Source: Cupriavidus consociatus (GTDB lineage Bacteria; Pseudomonadota; Gammaproteobacteria; Burkholderiales; Burkholderiaceae). From it: a stretch of 64,000 nucleotides of DNA. Shown here in pieces: positions 35,725 to 44,234 of this stretch (position 1 is the first letter of the stretch; every line of letters starts with the position of its first letter). The position numbers and the translations under genes were made by a program. The DNA lies in the NCBI RefSeq assembly GCF_017814975.1, contig NZ_JAGIQA010000017.1, positions 99,327 to 163,326 of the forward strand, written 5' to 3'. The notes beneath the pieces were generated by a model. The model searched no databases. It was not told the origin of the DNA and saw only the letters and a program-made list of their open reading frames with translations.

Positions 35725-36579
35725 ATGCCCCTGATCCTCCAGAGCACCGCCCCGCTTTCCGCCGCCGACCTCGACACCGCCCGCACCCTCGCCCGCGCCT
35801 CCGAACTGGTGCCGCGCAGCGACACCGTGGCCGCTGCCGAGGACTGCGCGCCGCTGACGCCGGCGCTGCGCGATGCGCTGGACGATTTCTGCGGTCCGCG
35901 CGCGATCGACTGGGCCGTAGTCCCGGCCGGACGCAAGCTGTCGGACTTCCGGCTGGTGGCAATGGACATGGATTCGACGCTGATCACCATCGAGTGCATC
36001 GACGAGATCGCGGATTTCTGCGGCCTCAAGGCCGAAGTTTCTGCCATCACCGAAGCAGCGATGCGCGGCGAGATCACCGACTTCAACGAAAGCCTGCGGC
36101 GCCGCGTGGCGCTGCTCAAGGGCCTGGACGCCAGCGTGCTTGACCGCGTCTACGCCGAGCGCCTGCGCCTGTCGCCCGGTGCCGAACGCATGCTGCAGGC
36201 CGTGCAGGCGCTGGGCATCAGGACGCTGCTGGTGTCCGGCGGTTTCGTCCACTTCACCGACCAGCTCAAGCCGCGCCTGAAGCTGGACTTCACCCGCGCC
36301 AATACGCTGGAGATCATCGACGGCAAGCTGACCGGCAACGTGGTCGGCGAGATCGTCAACGCCGACGTCAAGGCCCGTACCGTGCAGGAGATCTGCGCGC
36401 AGATCGGCGCCACGCCGGACCAGGCCATTGTCATGGGCGACGGCTCCAACGACCTCAAGATGATGGCGGTCGCCGGCCTGTCGGTGGCCTTCCGCGCCAA
36501 GCCGGTGGTGCGCGCGCAGGCCAGCGTCGCGTTCAACCACGTCGGGCTGGACGGGCTGCTGGCGCTGTTCCCCCACTGA
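35725..36579 (+). CDS. serB: phosphoserine phosphatase
   Basis: Last step of serine synthesis, hydrolysing O-phosphoserine. The 284-residue HAD-superfamily protein has nucleophile Asp81 and acid/base Asp83 in VAMDMDSTLIT, motif II LLVSGGFVHF (about 170-179) and motif III/IV MGDGSNDLKMM (about 238-248). The N-terminal 70 residues form the small regulatory region seen in proteobacterial SerB. Its own TACAAT promoter lies just upstream. It is followed by the Fur-box region of the membrane trio. Confidence 0.95.
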   Translation: MPLILQSTAPLSAADLDTARTLARASELVPRSDTVAAAEDCAPLTPALRDALDDFCGPRAIDWAVVPAGRKLSDFRLVAMDMDSTLITIECIDEIADFCGLKAEVSAITEAAMRGEITDFNESLRRRVALLKGLDASVLDRVYAERLRLSPGAERMLQAVQALGIRTLLVSGGFVHFTDQLKPRLKLDFTRANTLEIIDGKLTGNVVGEIVNADVKARTVQEICAQIGATPDQAIVMGDGSNDLKMMAVAGLSVAFRAKPVVRAQASVAFNHVGLDGLLALFPH

Positions 36580-36683
36580 GGTCACGCCAGCGGCCCGTGG
36601 CGCCGCTGCGCCGTACTTTTCTGGATGGGTAGCGGCTCTGCCACATTTCGACGACGCTCCCTTCCAACATTCCGCTTGCAGGG

Positions 36684-36702
36684 ACAAATGCGAATCATTA
36701 CC
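36684..36702. promoter_or_regulatory. Fur box upstream of the iron-linked membrane trio
   Basis: The 19 bases match the consensus GATAATGATAATCATTATC at 13 positions, with the core AATCATTA intact. They lie 33 bases before the first gene, where a repressor would block transcription. This predicts induction under iron limitation. Confidence 0.75.
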
Positions 36703-36734
36703 ATTAATGTTTCGATTCGCTAACATTTCCCCTC

Positions 36735-37049
36735 ATGCAAGTTCTGGCCGTTTTCCTGGGCCTGGCCGCGGCCGCGTGCCTGTACCTGGCTGCGCCTAAC
36801 CAGGTCCTGCTGCCGCCCGGACGCGGCCCGGGGCCGCGCGTATTTGGCTGGCTCGGCCTGGCGCTGGTGATCGCCAGCACCTGGCTGTGGAGCACGACCA
36901 ATGGCTGGCCGGTGGCGATCGCCGCCAGCCTGGCAACGGTCCCCTGCGCGCTGTCGGCCTGGCCTTTCGTCGGCACTTATGCCCAACGCAAGCGCCAGGC
37001 GGGTCAGGGCCGGATGGTGCAGACAGGGCAAGGGAGCCAACGGGCATGA
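36735..37049 (+). CDS. small membrane protein, DUF3325-like
   Basis: 104 residues with three hydrophobic segments (about 2-19, 34-52 and 58-80) and a basic C-terminal tail. Size, topology and position match the DUF3325 proteins that accompany PepSY-type membrane proteins in iron-uptake loci. It is first in a three-gene operon behind a Fur box; its stop overlaps the next start (ATGA at 37046-37049), indicating translational coupling. No ribosome-binding site is obvious before ATG 36735. Function is unknown beyond the association with iron acquisition. Confidence 0.78.
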   Translation: MQVLAVFLGLAAAACLYLAAPNQVLLPPGRGPGPRVFGWLGLALVIASTWLWSTTNGWPVAIAASLATVPCALSAWPFVGTYAQRKRQAGQGRMVQTGQGSQRA

Positions 37050-37348
37050 ACGGCGCCGCCGATACCATGGGCACCAAGTGGCTGGCTGGCACCCTGCTCG
37101 GGCTGCCCCTCGCCGTAGTGCTGTGCACGCTGTCGATCCTGTGGCTGCCCGGCGGCTGGGAAACCGGCATCGTTGCCGCGGTCGTGGCTTGCCTGCCGGT
37201 GTGGGTGGCCATCATCAGTTGCAGCCTGCTGTTCCGCACCAGCCGCTCGGCCTGGCTGTGGCTGGGAGGCGCCAATCTGCTCTGCTTCGGCGCGCTGTGG
37301 GCCCTGCGCCTGGCGGGCCTGGCCCCGGCCGCGCTGCCCGTCTCCTGA
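37046..37348 (+). CDS. small membrane protein, DUF3649-like
   Basis: 100 residues with three predicted membrane helices (about 12-34, 40-60 and 70-92) and an early MGTKWLAGTLLGLPLA stretch that resembles DUF3649 proteins. It overlaps the preceding gene by four bases and has GGGAG upstream. It is followed ten bases later by the PepSY-type gene. DUF3649, DUF3325 and PepSY-TM genes occur together in iron-regulated operons of Pseudomonas and Burkholderiales; the assignment here rests on topology and context more than on sequence identity. Confidence 0.75.
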   Translation: MNGAADTMGTKWLAGTLLGLPLAVVLCTLSILWLPGGWETGIVAAVVACLPVWVAIISCSLLFRTSRSAWLWLGGANLLCFGALWALRLAGLAPAALPVS

Positions 37349-37358
37349 GAACGCCATC

Positions 37359-39041
37359 ATGAAAACCGCAACCCTGCGCCTGTACCAGACGCTGCATACC
37401 TGGGTCGGCCTGATGGCCGGCTGGGCACTGTTTATCGCCTTCTTTGCCGGCGCCGTGACCGTGTTCCACCACGAGCTCCACGTGTGGCAATCGCCCACAC
37501 GCCTGAAAGGCAATGGGCCGGTCGAAGCCAGGGCCGACCCGGCCGCGGTCGACCGCTTCATGCACAGGCTGGTGGCGATCCACCCTGACGCGGCCGCCAG
37601 CGCTTATGTGATCATGCCGTCCGAAGGCGAGCCAAATATCGCCGCCTATTGGCAGGACAAGGCCGGCGAATGGCAGATGACCACCGACGCACGCCTGGCC
37701 GGCGACGCCGCGATGCAGCGCGACACCTCGCGCGACCACGTGATCGGCGAACTCTCGGCGTTCCTGAACAGCCTGCACTATTCGCTCGGCATTCCGGTCG
37801 GCGGGATCTACTTCATGGGCGCGATCTCGGTGCTGTACGGGCTGGCGCTGGTGTCGGGCGTGCTGCTGCACCTGCCGCGCCTAAAGAAGGACCTGTTCGC
37901 GGTGCGACCGGGACGCAACCTCAAGCGCTTCTGGATGGATGCGCACAACGTGCTGGGACTGTTCAGCCTGCCCTTCCACCTGGTCTTTGCCATCACCGGC
38001 GCGCTGTTCTGCCTGTCGCTGGTGCTGATGATGGTGTTCAACACGCTGACCTTCGACGGCCGCCTGTTCGAAGCCGTGCCGCGCGCCACCACCGCGGTGC
38101 CGGAGGTGGCTGCCGCCGGCCGCGCCGTGCCGACGATGCCCACCGACACCCTGGTGCGGATTGCGCAACAGCACGGCGGCGAACGCTTCACGGCAGGGTC
38201 GTTCCGCTTCCAACGCTTTGGCGATGCCAATGCCGTGGTCGAAGTGCGCGGCACCAGCGCCAAGGCCCTCGGCAATCTCGGCTCGGTCGGCATCCACGCC
38301 GCGCAGGGCGAACCCAACGCGGGCCTGCTGACCGCCAACCAGACTGCCGGCGCGCGCGACGGCAATCACGGGCTGTACAGCGCGCTGTATGCGCTGCACT
38401 TCGGCACCTTCGGCGAGTTGCCGGTGCGGCTGGTCTACCTGCTGGCCGGCCTGGCCGGCGCGTTCCTGTTCTATTCGGGCAACCTGCTGTGGATCGAATC
38501 GCGGCGCAAGCTGCGCCAGGCCGAACAGCCGCGCGTGCACCGCTTGCTGGCGCAGGCGACCGTCGGCGTCTGCATCGGCTGCTGCATCGGGGTGGCGCTG
38601 TGCTTTCCGGCAGCACTGCTGTGGCCCGAACGCGCGGTGAGCTACACCTACTTCACGGTGTTCGGCATTGCCTGTGCGTGGGCGCTGCTGCGCCCGCCGG
38701 TACGCGCGGCGATCGAACTGCTGTACGTGGCGGCACTGGCCGCGCTGACCGTGCCGCTGGCCAACGCCATCCTGACCGGCGACCACCTGATGCGCAGCAT
38801 CCCCAGCGGGCACTGGATCATCGCCGGCTTCGATATCGGCGCCATCGCGCTGGCGGCGGGTTTCGTCGCCCTCGCCCGCGCCACCCAGCGGCGTGCGCGC
38901 AGCGGACCGGCCGAGTCGGTCTGGGCAATGCCGCGTGCCGCCGCCTCGTCCACGTCCACGTCCACGTCCACGTCCACGTCCACGGCCACGGCCACGGCCG
39001 CCGCCGGCGCCAAGCCGATGTCCGGCGCGGACGCGCGCTGA
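37359..39041 (+). CDS. PepSY-associated transmembrane protein (iron-regulated, possible ferric-siderophore reductase type)
   Basis: 560-residue membrane protein. It opens with a cytosolic RLYQTLHTWVGLMAGWALF helix and FHHELHVW, the conserved PepSY-TM start. Large periplasmic segments follow, with further helices near 140-170, 205-235, 345-370 and four at the C-terminus. Conserved His residues on the membrane segments fit heme-binding reductases such as FoxB or PiuB, which reduce siderophore-bound iron. The final 35 residues hold a Ser-Thr/Ala-Thr repeat encoded by a hexanucleotide tandem array. It is third in the Fur-box operon. Reductase activity is inference from family and context. Confidence 0.85.
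   Translation: MKTATLRLYQTLHTWVGLMAGWALFIAFFAGAVTVFHHELHVWQSPTRLKGNGPVEARADPAAVDRFMHRLVAIHPDAAASAYVIMPSEGEPNIAAYWQDKAGEWQMTTDARLAGDAAMQRDTSRDHVIGELSAFLNSLHYSLGIPVGGIYFMGAISVLYGLALVSGVLLHLPRLKKDLFAVRPGRNLKRFWMDAHNVLGLFSLPFHLVFAITGALFCLSLVLMMVFNTLTFDGRLFEAVPRATTAVPEVAAAGRAVPTMPTDTLVRIAQQHGGERFTAGSFRFQRFGDANAVVEVRGTSAKALGNLGSVGIHAAQGEPNAGLLTANQTAGARDGNHGLYSALYALHFGTFGELPVRLVYLLAGLAGAFLFYSGNLLWIESRRKLRQAEQPRVHRLLAQATVGVCIGCCIGVALCFPAALLWPERAVSYTYFTVFGIACAWALLRPPVRAAIELLYVAALAALTVPLANAILTGDHLMRSIPSGHWIIAGFDIGAIALAAGFVALARATQRRARSGPAESVWAMPRAAASSTSTSTSTSTSTATATAAAGAKPMSGADAR
38948..38995 (+). repeat. hexanucleotide tandem repeat in the PepSY protein gene
   Basis: Six copies of GTCCAC followed by two GGCCAC. 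Because the unit is six bases, copy-number change would lengthen or shorten the Ser-Thr/Ala-Thr tail without a frameshift. Confidence 0.95.
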
Positions 39042-39105
39042 GCGCCGGCTGTTGCCCGGGACTCGCCTACACTACATGAGTCCCCAACCAGCAACCCCGA
39101 CCGCC

Positions 39106-39345
39106 ATGGAACCGACCTTCCACCAGTTTTCCGAACTGTTCGCGCAACTCGGCCTGGCTTCCGATGAAGCCAGCATCCGCAGCTTCATCGGCCAGCACGC
39201 ACCGCTGCCAGACGATATGGAACTGGCGGAGGCGCCGTTCTGGACGCCCGCGCAGTCAGCGCTGCTGCACGACGAACTTCTCGACGACGCCGACTGGGCC
39301 GAAGTGGTCGACCAGCTCAACCTGGCGCTGCGCAAGCCTGCCTGA
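39106..39345 (+). CDS. DUF2789 family protein
   Basis: 79-residue acidic cytosolic protein. MEPTFHQFSELFAQLGL at the start, HAPLPDDMELAEAPFWTPAQ in the middle and DDADWAEVVDQLNLALR at the end are the hallmarks of DUF2789. An in-frame ATG at 39076 would add ten residues, but a TACACT -10-like element lies right on it; the shorter form matches the family. Function is unknown. It is a single gene between the iron-linked trio and convergent metC. Confidence 0.85.
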   Translation: MEPTFHQFSELFAQLGLASDEASIRSFIGQHAPLPDDMELAEAPFWTPAQSALLHDELLDDADWAEVVDQLNLALRKPA

Positions 39346-39351
39346 AGCGGC

Positions 39352-39373
39352 GCGGGGCGCCTGCGCGCCCCGC
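39352..39373. terminator. terminator-like hairpin between DUF2789 and metC
   Basis: Perfect 9-bp stem GCGGGGCGC/GCGCCCCGC with a 4-base loop in the 45-base gap between convergent genes. No T-run on either side. Confidence 0.45.
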
Positions 39374-39390
39374 CCCCGCCTTTACATCCC

Positions 39391-40617
39391 TTACACCGCG
39401 CCCAGCTTCGCCTCCATCGCCTGGCGCAGGTCGGCGATCAGGTCGCGGGTGTCTTCCAGGCCGATATAGAGCCGCACCAGTTCGCCGGTGTCCTGCCAGC
39501 CGGCCGGCGGCCAGGTGCCTGCCGGGCGCATGCCCTGCACGTGATAAGGCACGGCCAGGCTGTGCGCACCACCCCACGACCAGCCGATCGCGAACAACTG
39601 CAGCGCCTCGACAAAGGCATCGACCTGCTGGCGCGAGTAGCGCGCGCGCAGGATGATGGCGAACAGGCCGGTGGCGCCGGTGAAGTCGCGCCGCCAGTTG
39701 GCATGGCCGGGGCAGTCGGGCAGCGCGGGATGCAGCACGCGCGCCACCTCGGGCCGCTGGCGCAGCCATTCGGCGACTTCGCGCGCACCGCGGTCGTGCG
39801 CCGCCAGCCGCACCGGCAGGCTCGGCAGCCCGCGCAGCACCAGGTGGCAGTCATCGGCGGACACCCCCCAGCCCATCAGCATGCGGGTGCGCCGCAGGCG
39901 GTCGTGCAGCGCATCGTCACGCGTCATCACCGCGCCCATCAGCACATCGCTGCCGCCGGACTGGTATTTGGTCAGCGCCTGCACCGAGATATCGATGCCC
40001 TTGTCGAACGGGCGGAAGTAGACGCCGCCCGACCAGGTGTTGTCGATTGCCGTCAGCACGCCATGCGCCTGCGCGGCGGCGACGATGGCATCGGTGTCCG
40101 CCACTTCCATCGTCACCGAACCCGGCGACTCCATCCAGATCAGGCGCGTCTCGGGACGGATCATCGCGGCCATGCCAGCGGCGTCCATCGGGTCGTAGTA
40201 GCGTACCGACACGCCGAAGTCGCGCGCCAGCCATTCGCCATGGTCTCGGTTGGGGCCGTAGACGTTGTGCGGCATCAGCACGTCGTCGCCGCTCTTGAGC
40301 AGTGCGAAGTAGACCAGCGAAATCGCCGCCAGCCCCGAAGGCAGCAGCAAGGTATGCCGCGCGCCTTCGATCAGTGCCAGGTGCTGGCACAGCGCTTCGC
40401 TGGTCGGGGTGGCGTGCAGGCCGTAACGCCAGTAGGTGGTGGTGCCGTCGCCCTGCGCCCGAAGTTCAGCCAGGTTGCGGAACACCACGGTCGAGCCACG
40501 GTGGGTGGCGGGAGAGAATGAGGCAAAGCCGGATGCGATGTCCAGTTCGGGCTGGACCGCCACGGTCTGCAGGTAATGGGGGCGGGATGCGGGCTTGTCG
40601 GACGATGAATCGGACAC
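39391..40617 (-). CDS. metC: cystathionine beta-lyase
   Basis: PLP enzyme that splits cystathionine to homocysteine, pyruvate and ammonia in methionine synthesis. The 408 residues show the fold-type I pattern: a substrate-binding Tyr/Arg region TTTYWRYGLHATPT, PLP-stacking LLLPSGLAAIS, IDNTWSGG with the cofactor Asp, and Schiff-base Lys217 in ALTKYQSGGSD. The GVYFRPFDKGIDIS segment favours MetC over gamma-synthase or MetB. It is a single gene on the minus strand; no riboswitch is seen in 40618-40783. Confidence 0.92.
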   Translation of the reverse strand: MSDSSSDKPASRPHYLQTVAVQPELDIASGFASFSPATHRGSTVVFRNLAELRAQGDGTTTYWRYGLHATPTSEALCQHLALIEGARHTLLLPSGLAAISLVYFALLKSGDDVLMPHNVYGPNRDHGEWLARDFGVSVRYYDPMDAAGMAAMIRPETRLIWMESPGSVTMEVADTDAIVAAAQAHGVLTAIDNTWSGGVYFRPFDKGIDISVQALTKYQSGGSDVLMGAVMTRDDALHDRLRRTRMLMGWGVSADDCHLVLRGLPSLPVRLAAHDRGAREVAEWLRQRPEVARVLHPALPDCPGHANWRRDFTGATGLFAIILRARYSRQQVDAFVEALQLFAIGWSWGGAHSLAVPYHVQGMRPAGTWPPAGWQDTGELVRLYIGLEDTRDLIADLRQAMEAKLGAV

Positions 40618-40783
40618 GGCGGATTCCTTGCTGGCTGCTGGCCGGCGCTGGCGCGATGCCAGGCAGGCATCACACTGTCCGGGCCAGGAATGAGACTCGG
40701 TGAGCCTTCGAGCTTACCAGCAAATGCCGGCCGCGCCACCGGGAACGGTGGCGGTCGGCATAGCGCGCGAAAATGGTGCCGGA

Positions 40784-41401
40784 TTACCAGCCGGAGATCG
40801 ACGACTTGGGCGGCGGCGGCGCGTAGGTGACGCCGCTGCCGGGCGTCATGTCGAATGGTGGAATGACCAGCACGCCCAGCGGGCGGATAAAGAACGGCAG
40901 CACGATGGCGGGATTGAAGGCATCGGTCCAGGTGCCGCGCACGGCGCCGCTGGCGTCGATATTGCCCTCCCAGTTGCCCGTTACGCGCGTACCATCGTCC
41001 GACTCTTCCATCAGGAAAGCGCCGTTTTCCCATTCGCCGGCGAGCAGGCGCACACCGGCGCCGCGGCCGCTATATTCGCCGCGCACGCTGTCGCGCTCGT
41101 CGGGCTTGGGGCCGAGCCGCAGCCGCACGGGCTGGTCGCCGACCTTGCCGACATAGACAGGCAGCGATGAATACTCGGGGCGCGGTGCCAGCGGCCTGGG
41201 CGTGCCGGTCGACAGCGCCGTGCCGCGCCTGGCCTCGCCATCGCGGATGGCCTGGTTGATGCCAAGGCTCTCGCCGCCAGCCGAGGCCGCCCCGACCGGG
41301 CCGGTCGACAATTCAGTCGCCGGTGCGGCCTGCGCCGTGCCCGCCAGGGCGAGCACGGCAGCCAGCGCCGGGATGGCCGTTTTCAGCAGCACACGGCGCA
41401 A
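40784..41401 (-). CDS. exported protein of unknown function downstream of bktB
   Basis: 205-residue precursor with a signal peptide (about 1-25, ending GTAQA). The mature part has a beta-rich segment (about 75-165; VYVGKVGDQPVRLRLG, GEYSGRGAGVRLLAGEW, TGNWEGNIDASGAVRGTW) that looks like a small barrel or repeat of the type seen in exported stress proteins. A Pro-rich C-terminus follows. The start is TTG 41401, with GAGG eight bases before it overlapping the TGA stop of bktB; GTG 41392 is an alternative. Such tight spacing means co-transcription with bktB. No domain recognised; the link to a thiolase gene may be accidental. Confidence 0.7.
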   Translation of the reverse strand: MRRVLLKTAIPALAAVLALAGTAQAAPATELSTGPVGAASAGGESLGINQAIRDGEARRGTALSTGTPRPLAPRPEYSSLPVYVGKVGDQPVRLRLGPKPDERDSVRGEYSGRGAGVRLLAGEWENGAFLMEESDDGTRVTGNWEGNIDASGAVRGTWTDAFNPAIVLPFFIRPLGVLVIPPFDMTPGSGVTYAPPPPKSSISGW

Positions 41402-41409
41402 GGCGAACC

Positions 41410-42594
41410 TCAGATCCGCTCAAAGATGGCGGCAATGCCCTGCCCGCCGCCGATGCACATCGTCACCAGCGCGTAGCGGCCTTGCACACGTTGCAGCTCG
41501 TACAGCGCCTTGACCGTGATCAGCGCACCGGTGGCACCGATCGGGTGGCCCAGCGAGATGCCCGAGCCGTTCGGGTTGACCTTGGCCGGATCGAGGCCCA
41601 GGGCCTTGGTCACGGCGCAAGCCTGCGCGGCGAAGGCTTCGTTGGCTTCGATCACGTCCAGGTCCGACACCTGCAGGCCGGCACGTTCCAGCGCGATCTT
41701 CGTCGCCGGCACCGGGCCAATGCCCATGGTCTTCGGATCCACGCCGGCATGGCCGTACGACACCAGGCGCGCCAGCGGCTTCAGGCCGCGGCGCTCGGCC
41801 TCGGCACGCTCCATCATCACCACCGCCGCGGCGGCATCGTTCAGGCCCGAGGCATTGCCGGCCGTGACCGTACCGTTCTCTTTGACGAAAACCGGCTTGA
41901 GCTTGGTCATGTCGTCCATGGTGGCGTCATGGCGCACGTGCTCGTCGGTGTCGAAAGTGACCTCGCCCTTGCGGCCCTTGCTTACCACCGGGACGATCTG
42001 GTCCTTGAAGTAGCCGGCCTTGATCGCGGCGGACGCGCGGCGGTGCGATTCCAGCGCGGCCTCGTCCTGCTGCGCGCGCGAGATGTCATACTCCTTGGCC
42101 ACGTTCTCGGCGGTGACGCCCATGTGGATGCGGTGGAACGGATCGTGCAGCGCGCCCAGCATCATGTCGACCAGGCCGGCGTCGCCCATGCGGGCGCCCC
42201 AGCGGGCCGCCGGCGCCAGGTACGGGGCACGGCTCATGCTTTCGGCACCGCCGCCGATGGCGACGTTGGCATCGCCCAGCAGGATGGTCTGCGCGGCGCT
42301 GACGATGGCCTGCAGGCCCGAGCCGCACAGGCGGTTCACGGTCAGCGCGGGCGCGTTGGTCGAGACCCCGCCGTTGACCGCGGCCACGCGGCCCAGGTAC
42401 ATGTCGCGCGGCTCGGTCTGGATCACGTTGCCGAACACCACATGGCCGACGTCGTCGCCGGATACCTGCGCACGGGCCAGCGCCTCGCGCACGACCAGCG
42501 CGCCCAGTTCTGCCGGCGCCACATCCTTCAGGCTGCCACCAAAGGTCCCGATCGCGGTACGCACACCGCTCACCACTACGACTTCACGTGTCAT
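41410..42594 (-). CDS. bktB: beta-ketothiolase BktB
   Basis: Condenses acetyl-CoA with propionyl-CoA or longer acyl-CoAs to 3-ketoacyl-CoA, supplying 3-hydroxyvalerate and longer monomers to PHA. The 394 residues contain Cys90 in NRLCGSGLQAI, His350 in LGHPIGATGA and Cys380 in MCIGGGQG. The protein is very close to the BktB I recall from C. necator H16, with substitutions such as GGVSTNAP. GGAG lies eight bases before ATG 42594, and in-frame starts upstream were rejected. It lies between rimO and the exported-protein gene, eight kilobases from phaCAB, as in H16. Confidence 0.96.
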   Translation of the reverse strand: MTREVVVVSGVRTAIGTFGGSLKDVAPAELGALVVREALARAQVSGDDVGHVVFGNVIQTEPRDMYLGRVAAVNGGVSTNAPALTVNRLCGSGLQAIVSAAQTILLGDANVAIGGGAESMSRAPYLAPAARWGARMGDAGLVDMMLGALHDPFHRIHMGVTAENVAKEYDISRAQQDEAALESHRRASAAIKAGYFKDQIVPVVSKGRKGEVTFDTDEHVRHDATMDDMTKLKPVFVKENGTVTAGNASGLNDAAAAVVMMERAEAERRGLKPLARLVSYGHAGVDPKTMGIGPVPATKIALERAGLQVSDLDVIEANEAFAAQACAVTKALGLDPAKVNPNGSGISLGHPIGATGALITVKALYELQRVQGRYALVTMCIGGGQGIAAIFERI

Positions 42595-42709
42595 GACTTG
42601 TCTCCAAGGAGGTATGTTGCACCGCACAGTATAGCGGCGGCGGCGCAAAAACGAACGACCGTACTTTTACCTAATCGCCACCGCGCCGGCCTCGTCCGGC
42701 AGGACTAGC

Positions 42710-44089
42710 TCAGACCTCGCCCCACAAGTCATGGCCATCGGCGCCCGTGATCGTGACGTCGACGAACTCGCCCGCGCGGTAGCGCTGCGAGGTGCGCTCC
42801 GGCGGCGCGATATAGACCAGGCCGTCGATTTCCGGCGCATCCGCCGACGAACGGCCAATGCCGCCGTCCTGGTTGACCTCGTCGACCAGCACGCGCAGGG
42901 TCTGGCCGACCTTGCGCTGCAGTCGGCGCGCCGACACTTCCTCGGCCACTTCCATGAAGCGGGCGCGGCGCTCTTCGCGCACCTCGTCAGGCAGTGCGCC
43001 CGGCAGGTCGTTGGCCGTGGCGCCTTCCACCGGCGAGTACGCAAAGCAGCCGACGCGGTCGAGCTCGGCCTCGGCGATAAAGTCCAGCAGCGTCTGGAAC
43101 TCGGCCTCGGTTTCGCCCGGGAAGCCGGCGATAAAGGTGCTGCGGATGGTCAGCTCGGGGCAGATCTCGCGCCAGGCGCGGATGCGGTCCATGGTCTTTT
43201 CGGCGTTGGCCGGGCGCTTCATGCGCTTGAGCACATCCGGGTGGGCGTGCTGCAGCGGCACGTCGAGGTAAGGCAGCACGTGGCCCTGCGACATCAGCGG
43301 GATGATCTCGTCGACGTGCGGATACGGGTAGACGTAGTGCAGGCGCACCCAGGCACCATACTGCGCGGCCAGTTCGCCCAGCGCCGCTACCAGCTCGGTC
43401 ATGCGGGTCTTGAGCGGGCGGCCGTTCCAGAAGCCGGTGCGGTACTTGACGTCGACGCCATAGGCGCTGGTGTCCTGCGAGATCACCAGCAGCTCCTTGA
43501 CGCCTGCCTTGAACAGGTTCTCGGCCTCCAGCATGACTTCGGCCACCGGGCGCGACACCAGGTCGCCGCGCATCGACGGGATGATGCAGAACGAGCAGCG
43601 GTGGTTGCAACCCTCCGAGATCTTCAGGTAGGCGTAGTGCTTGGGCGTCAGTTTGATGCCGGCAGCCGGCACCAGGTCGGTGAACGGGTCGTGCGGCTTC
43701 GGCAGGTGCGTGTGCACGGCCTGCATCACTTCGCCCAGCGCATGCGGGCCGGTCACGGCCAGCACCTTGGGGTGCACCGACGACACGATGTCCTGCCCCG
43801 CTGCGTCCTTCTTGGCGCCGAGACAGCCGGTCACGATGACCTTGCCGTTCTCGGTAAGCGCCTCGCCGATGGCGTCCAGGCTTTCCTGGACGGCCTCGTC
43901 GATAAAGCCGCAGGTATTGACCACCACCAGGTCGGCGCCGTCATAGGTGCCGCTGATGGCATAGCCCTCGGCGCGGAGCTGGGTGATGATCTGCTCGGAG
44001 TCGACCAGGGCCTTGGGACAGCCAAGCGAAACGAAACCCACGCGAGGACTATGGTCTTTCTGGGTCGTTGATTCTGAAGGGTTTTTCAC
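42710..44089 (-). CDS. rimO: ribosomal protein S12 methylthiotransferase RimO
   Basis: Radical-SAM enzyme that adds a methylthio group to a conserved Asp of ribosomal protein S12. The 459 residues show an N-terminal UPF0004 domain with cluster-binding Cys24, Cys60 and Cys89. A radical-SAM core has CNHRCSFC (Cys161, 165, 168), and a C-terminal TRAM domain ends near DLWGEV. The N-terminal VGFVSLGCPKALVDSE and CIIPSMRG distinguish RimO from MiaB. It is in the same orientation as bktB but 115 bases away. ATG 44089 is taken as start. Confidence 0.95.
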   Translation of the reverse strand: MKNPSESTTQKDHSPRVGFVSLGCPKALVDSEQIITQLRAEGYAISGTYDGADLVVVNTCGFIDEAVQESLDAIGEALTENGKVIVTGCLGAKKDAAGQDIVSSVHPKVLAVTGPHALGEVMQAVHTHLPKPHDPFTDLVPAAGIKLTPKHYAYLKISEGCNHRCSFCIIPSMRGDLVSRPVAEVMLEAENLFKAGVKELLVISQDTSAYGVDVKYRTGFWNGRPLKTRMTELVAALGELAAQYGAWVRLHYVYPYPHVDEIIPLMSQGHVLPYLDVPLQHAHPDVLKRMKRPANAEKTMDRIRAWREICPELTIRSTFIAGFPGETEAEFQTLLDFIAEAELDRVGCFAYSPVEGATANDLPGALPDEVREERRARFMEVAEEVSARRLQRKVGQTLRVLVDEVNQDGGIGRSSADAPEIDGLVYIAPPERTSQRYRAGEFVDVTITGADGHDLWGEV

Positions 44090-44234
44090 GGTGCGATACG
44101 AATGTAGGGCAGGCGGGCGGAGTATATCCGGTTATCGCGCGGGCGATCGGGCGCCCGGCAATTGCAGGCCAATCGCGTATTTTACCCTTTCGCCGGGCTT
44201 TGCCGGCGCCTGACGCCACACTTGATGACCTGAT

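Noticed and set aside
40618..40783. SAM or SAH riboswitch before metC
   Set aside because: No conserved core of these riboswitches could be recognised in the 166-base gap.
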